Source: Progne subis subis
Lineage: Eukaryota; Chordata; Aves; Passeriformes; Hirundinidae
Reading direction: 5' to 3'
NCBI GenBank assembly: GCA_022316685.1
Contig: JAKJHU010000023.1
Coordinates: forward strand, 5,629,192-5,693,191
Length of the DNA stretch: 64,000 nucleotides
A model generated the notes under the pieces. That model searched no databases. It worked only from the letters and a program-made list of their open reading frames with translations, and was not told the DNA's origin. Position numbers and translations under genes: made by a program. The first letter of the stretch is position 1. Each line of letters opens with the position of its first letter. Below, in pieces: positions 40,301 to 49,112 of this stretch.

Positions 40301-41046
40301 GAGAAGGACTTGGCTCTTCCAAATATGTAAATGCCCATTAAGAAATTGTGGATAGGAACTAGGTTCCCCCTTTGTCTGTGCCTCACAAGTCTGAACAGAT
40401 GCTTATATCAGCTTGGCCTTGTATGTGCTTCAGTCCCCAAGCCATGTGTGTGGCCCTTTAAGTATTTTTTAATGGCTGTCTATTTAAAGCTGTAATCAAA
40501 TGCATGTTTGTTATAGCATCTTGGCAAATAGATAGACCAGACCCTGTAACAAGCTTCTCTTCATTCTTTGATTTCTGTCATTTATGTTAGGGAAAGTGTG
40601 AGAACACCCTCTAAAAGGATATGTTATAAAAGAGGCCTATTGTATAAATCCACACAGAATTCAGAGAATGCAAAATAGCAATACTCTGTGGGTATTCATC
40701 CTCTCTTATTAATACAGGCAAAATGATTCAATTAAAGCATTTCTGTGGAAAATACTTGTTCTTTCAAATCCTTTAGTTGCTTGGCTAACTACAGGAAGAC
40801 AAAAGTCTAGAAAGTGTTGGGTGGAAGATCATATTTGAGTGTATTATACTGAATTAGACTCATAAACCACTTGATTTTGTGAGATGCTTTTTTTTTTCAG
40901 CTTTTGAAGAGGGTTTCAGTTCTGGTAAAAACATTAATCATAGATTGCTTCAATTGAAACGTTGTGCACATTTTTTCTTCCTCAAGGGTGATGACAAACC
41001 CCTGGAAATCCATGCTGCTTCAAATAAAGAGCAAACCCAGAAGTAG
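16387..41046 (+). CDS. APOO: APOO, MICOS complex subunit MIC26 (apolipoprotein O)
   Basis: MIC26 is an inner-membrane subunit of the MICOS complex. It works with MIC27 (APOOL) and MIC10/13/60 at crista junctions; a glycosylated secreted form has also been described. The coding exons are 16387-16395, 20314-20421, 22332-22451, 25098-25152, 26246-26341, 28292-28383, 33369-33476 and 40987-41046. All have GT-AG sites and compatible phases, giving 215 residues (human 198). Residues 1-24 form a hydrophobic N-terminal targeting region. SKYVE-like TKYVES and the EPYTAWCQ motif lie in 40-79. A glycine-rich membrane segment spans about 114-129 ([18 protein letters not shown]) and a second about 136-158, containing YYPQQA. 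The segment [16 protein letters not shown] follows, then a lysine-rich tail. The match to APOO (GSKIKKL, YDW...GYI) is much better than to APOOL. The start has GCCGCC before ATG. The tail is longer than the human one. Confidence 0.95.
16580..16751 (+). repeat. diverged tandem duplication, about 82-90 bp per copy
   Basis: Copy 1 (16580-16660) and copy 2 (16662-16751) share, in order, CACATTCCTTA, a TTGCTTC/TCGCTTC block, GCGCAG, GCTG, CCGCA and TGG(A/G)TTCGTGC. CpG sites are common in both. It sits at the 3' edge of the CpG island. Confidence 0.6.
17087..17310 (+). mobile_element. CR1 LINE 3' end fragment in APOO intron 1
   Basis: Reads ATGAGGAAGAACTTTACG, AGCACTGGAACAGCTGCCCA, GTGGAGTCTCT and AGAGGTCCTTTCCAATCAT, then a TTCTGTGAGTCTGTGAT end. 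This is the CR1 3' terminus on the + strand. Confidence 0.9.
20314..20421 (+). CDS. APOO: APOO coding exon 2
   Basis: 108 nt, residues 4-39. Acceptor tgtttccag and donor GAG|gtaagt. It encodes the hydrophobic N-terminal region ([12 protein letters not shown]) that corresponds to human SLSLLTFKVYAA, and a lysine-rich stretch. Confidence 0.95.
20422..22331 (+). other. APOO: APOO intron 2
   Basis: Unique sequence with a short GC-rich patch near 20890-21060. No repeat family or RNA gene recognised. Confidence 0.7.
22332..22451 (+). CDS. APOO: APOO coding exon 3
   Basis: 120 nt, residues 40-79, phase 0 at both ends. Acceptor attcacag, donor CAG|gtataa. Encodes [16 protein letters not shown] and [11 protein letters not shown], matching human LSLYS...SKYVE and CEPYTTWCQ. 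Confidence 0.95.
22452..25097 (+). other. APOO: APOO intron 3
   Basis: Mostly unique. Ends with two T-rich runs (about 24975-25020) upstream of the exon 4 acceptor. A GC-richer patch near 23400-23600 holds no recognisable exon. Confidence 0.7.
25098..25152 (+). CDS. APOO: APOO coding exon 4
   Basis: 55 nt: 18 codons (residues 80-97) plus the first base of codon 98. Acceptor ttttttttag, donor AGAG|gtaaat. Encodes [18 protein letters not shown]. Human has ETYSQTKPKMQSLVQWGL here, so this linker helix is less conserved. Confidence 0.9.
25153..26245 (+). other. APOO: APOO intron 4
   Basis: Unique, AT-rich sequence. An open frame on the - strand at 25725-26061 has no recognisable domain and is likely chance. 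Confidence 0.7.
26246..26341 (+). CDS. APOO: APOO coding exon 5 (first membrane segment)
   Basis: 96 nt; completes codon 98, encodes residues 99-129 and the first base of codon 130. It carries [18 protein letters not shown] and the glycine-rich [11 protein letters not shown], close to human YLQNAPPGFFPRLGVIGF and AGLIGLLLARG. Glycine-rich membrane segments of MICOS proteins are linked to their packing in the membrane. Confidence 0.95.
26342..28291 (+). other. APOO: APOO intron 5, with possible LTR remnant
   Basis: Mostly unique. Bases about 27775-28000, read on the - strand, end in AATAAACAGATTGCTGCTGC followed by TCTCTTACAAGTGGAGTGC, which resembles the R-U5 end of avian ERVL LTRs. No target duplication was confirmed. 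Confidence 0.45.
28292..28383 (+). CDS. APOO: APOO coding exon 6 (second membrane segment)
   Basis: 92 nt; completes Gly130 and encodes residues 131-160. [26 protein letters not shown] match human SKIKKLVYP and SLYYPQQAIVFAQ. Donor AAG|gtcagt is slightly weaker than the others. Confidence 0.95.
28384..33368 (+). other. APOO: APOO intron 6
   Basis: About 5 kb of unique sequence. Contains a 21-bp perfect tandem duplication at 31227-31268 and a 10-bp-stem hairpin at 32804-32831. No interspersed repeat recognised. Confidence 0.7.
31227..31268 (+). repeat. 21-bp tandem duplication
   Basis: CCCCAGTAGTGCCCAGT is present twice with a period of 21. It lies 50 bases downstream of a small CpG-dense spot (about 31174-31195). 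Confidence 0.85.
33369..33476 (+). CDS. APOO: APOO coding exon 7
   Basis: 108 nt, residues 161-196, phase 0 at both ends. Acceptor tgtttcaaag, donor AAG|gtaaga. [20 protein letters not shown] aligns with human [20 protein letters not shown], followed by a lysine-rich tail ([11 protein letters not shown]) not seen in human. Confidence 0.95.
36709..36753. repeat. perfect inverted repeat, 18-bp stem and 9-nt loop
   Basis: CTTCTTTTGGATTGGATC at 36709-36726 is followed, after CTTACTGGA, by its exact reverse complement at 36736-36753. There are no mismatches. The stem does not extend further. In APOO pre-mRNA it would form a strong hairpin. Confidence 0.95.
38068..38097 (+). repeat. 15-bp tandem duplication
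   Basis: GAAGGCAAGCCCTGT is present twice in direct succession with no mismatch. Confidence 0.9.
38189..38211 (+). repeat. homopolymer run of 23 G
   Basis: An uninterrupted G run within APOO intron 7, on the coding strand. Long poly(G) is rare and can form a quadruplex; its exact length is likely to be unstable or poorly sequenced. Confidence 0.95.
38744..40020 (-). mobile_element. CR1 LINE, 5'-truncated, with reverse-transcriptase remnant
   Basis: The + strand begins TAGAATCACAGAATGGTTTG, the reverse complement of the CR1 3' tail, and continues through the typical 3' UTR. On the - strand, 39730-40020 encodes a degraded CR1 reverse-transcriptase stretch: [18 protein letters not shown], a DKGRVIDVI motif and [14 protein letters not shown]. 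Further - strand frames at 39008-39733 are the downstream part of the same ORF2, with frameshifts. This is an immobile copy in antisense orientation to APOO. Confidence 0.95.
40125..40325 (-). mobile_element. old CR1 fragment
   Basis: TATTTCCAGGGATGGAGAT, AGTTCTCTGGAAAACCTGCT and TTCCTCTGTCCTTTTCTCCC are diverged matches to the reverse complement of the CR1 3' region. Much more mutated than the neighbouring copy. Confidence 0.6.
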
Positions 41047-41070
41047 AATGCTACATCACCTGGCATCAAA
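40987..41070 (+). CDS. APOO: APOO coding exon 8 with stop codon
   Basis: Acceptor ttcttcctcaag. Codons [19 protein letters not shown] then TAG (41044-41046), residues 197-215. A good donor (CAG|gtaaag) follows at 41070/41071, only 24 nt after the stop. This suggests that the 3' UTR continues in a separate exon. The tail has no counterpart in the human C-terminus that I recall. Confidence 0.8.
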
Positions 41071-43906
41071 CAGGTAAAGAATAAAAACAGGTAATAGTTT
41101 GTGGCTAAGCAGCAGAGTAACTTGGAAAAGCTGAACATTTTCAAGTTTGGCTTGTAGTTTTCTTCATAATGATTAGGAGAGTGTGGACAGATAATTTTAT
41201 TTGTCCTAAAATTGTCAAGAATATATGCACTCCCTAACACTATTTTAAGTTAGGAAATCTAAATTCTTCATCTTCAGAGCACAAGTAAATATATGTCTGC
41301 TTGAAATGTTCTGAATTGAGGAAAGCCTTGTGATTGTGCTGTTGGTTGGTTTTGGCCTTGTATTTTCTTTTTCATCTTCCCATTTCTGCCTCCCATACCA
41401 AAAACCTCTCTGCCTTCTTTGTCGTGCTTGTACAAGTATTAGGATGGGGGGAGAAATCTCTTCCTTGCTGATAAGTGTTCTCTAAAGATTTGTGAGTGCC
41501 AGGGTACAGCACTGCCTTACAGCCTGTAAAAGTCCATGATGTGCCTGACCTTTCATGTTAATGCAGCTCTCAAACGAGTCCTGTTGGGACCAAAAGATGG
41601 AGGAAATGAAGGCAGCATTTCCCAGGCTCTCCAAGGCAGAAACTCGAGTTGAGATACCAGCTCTGACTTGGCCTAGGGGCTGTGTTCTAAACTCAAGCAA
41701 GTCCTATGGTTACAGGTCCTGGAAAAACAAAACAAAAAACATCCTCTTGACTTTTATATGATGGTTTGGTTTCATAGGATAAAAATTGCTCTATATTTGA
41801 GGCTTATTACAAATAATTATAATGTAATTGGACATCATTTAATGCAAAATATCGGATGTCTGCTCTGTTATCAATTGATAAAGAATGCCTCTTCTGAACA
41901 TGTGTTCTACTTAGTTCTCTTTGCCCTGTATTATTTTTGCATCATGTTAAAAACTTACTTTTTATCAGAAAGTGATCCTGGCATTATAGGGACTCCTCAT
42001 CAGTTTTGTATGCAGTATTCAATATACCAGAAAAGATTTTTTTTTGTTTCCTTACTGACAACTGTGTAAAAGAGTCCAGATCTGGCAAACTGCATCAATG
42101 TTTTTTTTCCATGCATCAGCATCAGTCACGTATATTTGCAGATGTGGTGGAATGCACCCATCTGCTGAGCAGCAGCATTCCACTGTTACATGGGCAGCTT
42201 TAAAAGAAAAACCTAGTTTTTAATGTTGGCTCCCTTGAAGTGTTTTTAATTGCTATGGCTAATTCTCACAGCAGCAATGTGAGCTTGTTGACTGGCTGAT
42301 GTACTGAGTACCTTAGCTTTCCCTTTAAAGTTATGAATATAAAGTCCTTAAGAATACATGTTTTACAAGTAGTTTGTAAGATAGTCATGTAAAATAAAAA
42401 CTAAAACAATAATGGGAGGATTTTTAATATTTTTGGTGTAAAGAATCCCAAGAGAACCAAGAGGAAGAAATGCCTCTCTGAAATTCACTGAAATATTTTT
42501 ATGCTTATTGTCAGCTAGGACAGAGCTACTAAATGATTAAAAAAAAGTAAGAAAACTGAACTTTTGTTTGTGACACTGCACAAATACCAAGGTTCATTAC
42601 AAACAGAAATCCTTAAGTAGGTTTATTTTCTTTGAGAATTTCTTGCTTTGAATATAATTTCTGTTAGGCCTTTATTCACTTCTTAAAATGTCAGTCTTGT
42701 GCTTCAGGCACATTTTCTTTGTTTGGGGAAGGTTTTAAGAGAGTGAAGATAAATTGCCCAGGACCTTGAAGTACCTGGGTGCTCCTGGTTTTGAAACCTA
42801 CGTGCTTCACCTCATGTTGCTTCTGGAGGAGGCACATGAAGGGATTTTCTGCTGGATTTTTGACCTAGGGCAGCCAGATGGTGAAAGTTCAATTCAGTAT
42901 CAAGTTCAGCTGTTCTGTGGAGGTGGCAAATTGTTACTTGTGCTTGAAAGCAAATCCAGCCATTTAACTCCATACCCAAGTCCAGATGTTTTGTTGGATT
43001 CGGGTGATCCCAAAGGTTGGAGAACATTGCAGTGGTCTTTGAAAAGACACATTTTTTTTATTCTGGATGAGATCAGTCCTGAAGTCTCACTGCATTTTCA
43101 ACTGTTGGTAATATTCCTAGTTGAATGTGGTTGCTAAAATAAAGACAATCTCATTTCCTCAATGATTTGCCACAGCGTGGGTCTGTGAACTGTGAACGGT
43201 CAGCCAAGGACAAAATCATATTGGCTTTTGAAGACAACAACATACTTCTCTATTCCAAAAACCAGCAGCATTGCACCTCCTTTATTATAGTTTGTTTGTC
43301 ATCAAAAATGATGGCAAACTTCAGCTCGAACCACATCCCACTGTGGAAGAAGCAAGCTTTAATTTTATCCAGCTGTTGTGTTTAGGAGTTGCGCGGAAGT
43401 GACAGGGTTTTGTGTTTTTCCATGAAGATAGCATATCTCATTTTCACTCTGTTCCAGCTCTATATTTATGTAATTCCATCTCTTTGAGTTAAATTGCCCT
43501 AGTCTTACACCAGAATAAGTAAGATGAAGAAAACATGCATTTGATGAGAATTTAAAAGAATTCTTTTTGAGAAAGTAGGTTTATTATACAAGATTCAAAT
43601 TGGGGTTTGGTTGTTTGAAATGTTCTCTTTTGTCTTTTCATTTAGTTCAACTATGGGAATCGAGTCCTCTAGAACAGACATGATCATTAGTGCTCTTAAT
43701 GTCAGTAATATGAAGAGTTAAATATCTCTACTGCAAGCAAATTGATGTTGAGAATGTTCCTCAAACAGCTTTTGATTAGCTTGCCACATCAAAGAAAAAA
43801 AGTTTTGATTGCACTTTAAAAATGAAAAGGCCTGTGATAAATTTAATTTTGCTTTCTCCCTCCTTCCCTCTCCCCCTTAACCTCTGCCCCGTTTTTCTGG
43901 TTATAG
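41071..43906 (+). other. APOO: probable APOO 3' UTR intron (or extended 3' UTR)
   Basis: Bounded by a plausible donor (41071) and a strong acceptor (43907, long pyrimidine tract). If unspliced, several AATAAA signals could end the message, such as near 42391 and at 43138-43143. It includes a 127-codon open frame (42754-43137) of unknown nature. Confidence 0.45.
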
Positions 43907-44222
43907 GTGAATAAAAATATAGATATGAGCAACAATTTCCCAAGAAAAAGATGAAAGCCATCTGAATCCATTTTGAATGTGACTAATCTGCCTTCGGCCT
44001 CAGGACAGTCCGATGATCTGCTGCTCGGGCTTCTGGTATGGCTTCTGTGAAAGGACACTACACATTTTGGGTCAGTCTTGAGACTTCGTCCTCTGTTCTG
44101 CAGTGGGACTCGAGTCTGCCCATGCTTGTCCCATTGCAGGGTCAACATTGCAAGTAGCAAGTCTCAAAATCCCTCGGTCTCTTTATTATTTATATATAAA
44201 ATAAAATTCCAGTTACAGAAAA
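43907..44222 (+). other. APOO: probable terminal untranslated exon of APOO
   Basis: Follows a long pyrimidine tract and ttatag acceptor (43905-43906). It ends with AATAAA at 44200-44205 and a likely cleavage site near 44216-44222. No long coding frame is present. The start codon-free sequence and position fit a 3' UTR exon joined to the donor at 41070. The assignment is inference from splice and poly(A) signals. Confidence 0.5.
44200..44205 (+). terminator. APOO: poly(A) signal, probable APOO 3' end
   Basis: AATAAA within an A/T-rich stretch, 15 bases before a CA and a T-rich downstream element (ttttttcccc). Confidence 0.5.
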
Positions 44223-44972
44223 CGGACCATTTTTCCCCCTCCTCCTGTCTTCTTTGAACTCACGGATGTGATGTTTGCACAGTCTGAGAGGTTCTCGAGG
44301 TGGTGTTGACAGTGCCTGTATTTTTTACCAGCGAGGAAAGCTGAAAGTATTAGGATGTTTTGGCTAACATGAGCTCACAGAATTGGGAATGGGAACAATT
44401 ACAATGACTCTTGTGTTTTGTCTGAGTCCCCCCTCCTTTCTGTACAAGTCCTCTGCCTCATCAGTGCCAGCAGGAGGTGTGTAATGAAGCATCTGTGAGT
44501 TCCTGTCTGGTGGATGGATGGGAATGGAGCTGTTAATGCTTGCTCTTGTTCTTGCTTGAATGCACAGCACAATGGGAACCAGAACGTTACCGTGGTGGGA
44601 ACCAGCTATAGAATAACTGGGCTGTTTCCTTATTCCCAGCCAGGGGAGGGGAGGAAAAAGTGATGTGGAGGGAAATACAAAAGGATTTCCAGCATTTTGA
44701 AATCTTTGCACAATAAAACCCTTTGTTTTTTTGTCATTTCCACAAGTCTCTCTTTTGGGGGCTTCGTGCATTACGAGTTACTGTAATCCAAGTAACTCAG
44801 AGCATTTAAAGTTCTGTTGGTGAGCCTTAAATGCTCCTTAATTAATCAGTGAATATGAGGAATGGGGGAAGGATAGGATGAGATACGTGATTGTATGATA
44901 CATTCACTTTCTAAAAAGAGCAGGGAAGAAAATGCAAAGTAAATCAGATTCAAAATGCTTTTAAACATCTTT

Positions 44973-45020
44973 GTTATTGCATGGTTAGGTATTCCTGTTA
45001 TTGCATGGTTAGATATCCCA
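44973..45020 (+). repeat. 24-bp tandem duplication
   Basis: GTTATTGCATGGTTAG(G/A)TAT occurs twice with a period of 24, with few mismatches. Confidence 0.85.
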
Positions 45021-46791
45021 GCTGAGCATATTCCACAGACTTTTAGAGGAAAACAAGCAGACCTTGGCAGGGTGAATGCCAGTCTGTGTGGGCATTATAA
45101 AACAGACCAACTCTTTTTTAGTACAGACAGTAAGGCATGTGGTTGCCTCAGGCAGAAAAACAATATCTCCCAACATGTTCAGTGCATGTTTTTATAGTTG
45201 TTCTAGGCTGGTAAAGATGTATGTTGATATAGGGAGCAGAGTTCTTGCAGGGGTTTGGGAGGTGTGTGTGGTTTTGTTTTTACTTTAAACTTGCCAACAT
45301 AGTTTAAGCAGTCTTGGGAGGATCAAAGTAGTGTTTTTGTCAATAGTGGAAAGGAAACTTGGGAAATAGAGCTTAACTGCTCTTGTTATACCACTCCTGT
45401 GGTACAAGCATAGATTTGTTTCTGCCCTTAAAGATAGTTCTGCACTTATGCATTCTCATATCACATAGAGAATAATTACCATAGAATTAGGAATGCAGCT
45501 TTAGATGCCTGGGGTTTTTTTTCAGTTTCATATTATTTCAATATTTGGCATATGCCACATTGGCATGTAAGGACATGATTACTTGGAAAATCAGTTATTT
45601 GTTTACATATACACGTGTGCCTGTTTAAAAAGTCTGGGTTAAATAAATATCACTTAAATGTTTTTCACTTGATCAGATCTTCAGTCAGCATATTTATACT
45701 GCTGCTTAAAAATGTCCCAAGTGATTGACATCAAACCGGAATGCTTTTATCTAGCAGGAAATGACTGCCTTCAAGCACCTGCATACGCACATGACAAAGA
45801 GATGGTTTCAAGATGTGAGCAAAACAGCCTTAGCTGGAATCTTTTCCTTATGTCTTCTGGTTTTTATAACTACAGGAAATTTTTAAAAAGTGTCATGCTG
45901 GTAAGAGCCCAAGAGTTTGTAAACATTCAACTCTTTTGGCACAGACCTTCCTAATGAGGAGCAGGAGAGGAGCTGACCACTGTCGATGTCTATACATGTC
46001 TATAAATGTGTGCGTATGCACACATATGGAACTAAAATGTGCATGCATGTGTTATCTTTCGCCAGACTTTGCCTGTGGGTATTACAATGTAGGCTAAAAA
46101 TGGTATAATCTCCACCCAAGTGTTGTGTTTGGTCATCCTTCCGCTTGAAGCTTTTTGGCTTGGTAACTGGACTGTGCAGCTGAAACAGTTCTCATCTCAG
46201 CATCCTCAGCTGCACTGGCTGCAGCAGAGGTTGGGGCCAGGTTGCAGTGCTCTCTCTTAAAAACACCATCTTTAATCTGCAGCATGTGAAAATTGTAGAA
46301 CTGGAGGTCATCAGGATGGCCTGTGCTGGGATGATGGTTCTTGTAGGCAGCATGTCTCGTGTCAAAAGTGACAACAAAGCCTCTCTGTTTGCTAGAAGGA
46401 GCATCACCAGCCTGGAATAATCCAGTCAGCCTGGGTAAATGGGTAAATGTGCACAATCTTGAAGCCTTCAGTAAATACACAGGATTTTGCCACAAATGCT
46501 CATTGCAAAACTCTGGTGTAGACTCAGTGCTCTGACTACAGGAGGTCCCAGACACAGACTTCACAGCAGTCACACTTCAAATGTTTTGGAGCATTTGTCA
46601 TTGCATCTGTCACCTTCAAGGAGAGCAGTAAAGACCAAGATTGATGTGAAGGGAGTTGCATTTTACCCCTTTTGAAAACAGTGCCCAGGGAGTTGAAGGG
46701 ACTTGTGACTGCTGTTTATTGGCAGAAAAACCTCAGTGTGAACACATTTGCTTCTGGACAAGCACAAACCACATTTGTTTCTTTCTCTTTG

Positions 46792-46816
46792 TTGTTGTTG
46801 TTGTTTTGTTTTGTTT
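46792..46816 (+). repeat. (GTT)n/(GTTTT)n microsatellite
   Basis: Five or so GTT units run into GTTTT units. Confidence 0.85.
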
Positions 46817-48289
46817 ATGATTATTTCTGTACCTTCCTATGAATTCGGAGCTACTTCTAAAGCCAGTTTCATCACAATAAACTGCTATTGACAGAGAACA
46901 TTTTGGCTGTTCAGGCATGCTGGGAAGGCCTGCATGGCTTCCCACTGGACCTTCCTGGATGCAGCCTCTCACAGCAGTGTTGGCTGCTGCACCTGGGTGG
47001 CCTGGCAGCTGCCTAGGTTTTGGCAGATACAAAAGCTTCTTGTTTACAAGGAAAACATTTGATAACAATATCTAAACTACAAAGCAGAAGTAATTTTAGC
47101 AGAAAAAAAAAAGTATGTTTCTAATTGTACATCAACCCCCTGTCCTCCTAAGTCTGTACTATTAGCTGATTCTGGTGTTCTTTTGACTGGATATGGTTGT
47201 CAAGTTGACTGGAGCTGGCATCTTTCTTAGGGTCTCTCTGGAGAAAATGTTGATGTATTGATGCAATTGGTGTGTTTTCTCCTATTTCATGTCAGTGAAA
47301 TTCATCACTGACTATCTCTGCTTAAAGATGGAAGTCTGAGCTGGACTTGAAGTTGATGGATTCCTCCAGAGTGCCACTCTCACAGCCATGTTTTCAAGCT
47401 GGTGTTCTGGTAGCCATTGCACTGATGTTGAGCGCTGGCAGAATCAAAGGTGGGCTGAGGATGTCTCACAGCTGGTTGCAAGTCTGCTCCCTTGAAAAGA
47501 TTGCTCTCCCCCTCTGCTCCATTGGGAATGGACCTACAATGCCTGCACTGGACTGAGCTCTCTTGACTCCTCCTTACCCTTTTTCTTTGTGTGTGTGTGC
47601 ATTTAAAGGTCTAAATCTACCAACCAACACACAAAGCCAGTCAGTCATGTGTGCTGTGTCCATCTATGCAGATAAACCAGATGCAGTGCTCCATAATCAG
47701 CCCCAGTTACTGAGGCAATGTCCTGTTGTGGGGAAGCTTTGCTGGATCTTCTGGAGAGAGGAAGATCCCAGCTGACTTGCTTAGTGTGCCTGGGAAATAG
47801 CCATGGCGCAGCCTGAGCTGTGCTCGTGATCCCCAGAGCCTTTGTGCCCACTGTGCAAGGAGCAGTGGGGACAATAGGACAGCTTGGTCAGGGAACTTCT
47901 CTTTTTGTTTTTAGTGTGATTATAGACATTCACAAGACTCAGGAATTTGATAGAGTCTAAAGCTAAAGGATGCACTTTAGTCTGAGTGTCCAACTCTTCC
48001 TCAGGAAAGCTAACCTGAAGTTTGTAAGCCTATGAAGTAATGGGATGGATCATTTGCTCCATGCTTTTTGGCTGAGGGGACAGATGCTGTGGCAGGAAGG
48101 CTCTTGGTGCAGTTCTTTACCCACAGGGGCTGTGTCGACAAGTACTGGAGGGCTGCCAGAGAGCCCCTCATCTTTTTCCAGGGGCTTGTGCAACATATAT
48201 TTTAAGGGAATAGTGAGTTCAGCCCCTGCATGCCCGGACAAAAGAATAACCTCACAAGGAGAACCTAATTTCTTTCTGCTTTGGCCGTT

Positions 48290-48720
48290 ACAGTGTGAGG
48301 CCACAGGACCCACCGCGTCCCGCACCAAAATCTTTCAAAATCCGCTGTTCCGTGTCCCATTTCATCCGAATCTTCCATGCCTTTATCTGGAGTACCTTCG
48401 CTCAACTCCAGGGCGCAGCACCCGTGCCTTTTGCGGAAGTTCGATGGGTTTCTTTGAGCCGCCGGCAGCGCTTGGCTGGGAGCGCCGGGGAGCCCTGGAG
48501 CCTGCCGTGCCCCGCTCCGCGGGCAGGGGAGGGGAGGGAAGGGAAGGGAAGGAAGGATGCCCCGCGATGCTCCCTCCCTGCCAACTCTCATCTTCACCCC
48601 AGACGTGGAGGAAGGCTCTCGCTGCCCCAGCCAAGGGGCGAATGCTGGAGCACGAAGCCAGAAGCGTCTTCGTGGCTGGATGCTCGTAGCAGCTAGGGAT
48701 TACAGGGGGGCAGCTGGAGG
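48290..48720. promoter_or_regulatory. CpG-rich patch
   Basis: GC content and CpG density rise clearly above the flanks. The patch includes a purine-rich GGGAA repeat near 48521-48556. Overlapping open frames on both strands (such as 48045-48689) are expected in GC-rich DNA and show no known domain. It could be a distal regulatory element or a promoter of a non-coding transcript. Confidence 0.35.
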
Positions 48721-49049
48721 CGGCCCTCGCCTCTACCGTTTTACCCCTTTTATTTCTTTTTGTTGTTGTTAAAAACGGTGTACAGAAACATGGGGAGTTT
48801 GTTTATCAATCCCCAGTGAAAAGGGATTCTTCCCTTCCCCCCACCCCCTGCCCCAGATTAAGTTCACCAGCGTCCTCTTTGTAAATTTAGCAAGCTCCAG
48901 ACTCACTTCCTTTTGTCAGGAGACCTGAAAGAGCCATTTCCTGATTCGTACAGGGCTCTTGTATGCGCACACTAAGTGCTCATTCATGCCGTGAATCATA
49001 AAGGTAACCTCAGTTCAAAGCGCTGCGCTGATACTTCGGCGTGGGACAA

Positions 49050-49112
49050 GGGGAAAAAAAACCAAACAAACAAACAAACAAAAAAACCCCACACAACAAA
49101 AAAACCCCCGTG
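49050..49112 (+). repeat. A/C-rich low-complexity tract
   Basis: (CAAA)n with A and C runs; the complement has the same G/T character as the tracts at 6675 and 15111. Confidence 0.8.

Larger units (their letters stand above)
33477..40986 (+). other. APOO: APOO intron 7
   Basis: The largest intron (7.5 kb). It contains a perfect 18-bp hairpin (36709-36753), a T20 run near 37057, a 15-bp tandem duplication (38068-38097), a G23 run (38189-38211), a 1.3-kb CR1 (38744-40020) and an older CR1 scrap (40125-40325). Confidence 0.8.

Noticed and set aside
16387..41046. APOOL (MIC27) as the identity of the + strand gene
   Set aside because: The motifs [16 protein letters not shown] and YDW-GYI match APOO; APOOL has GSKFKKITYP and lacks the YDW motif, and its long C-terminal part is absent. 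SAT1 as neighbour also fits APOO.
48045..48689. 214-codon frame on the + strand
   Set aside because: Most of it overlaps a CpG-rich patch where all frames on both strands stay open; no motif or splice context supports it.
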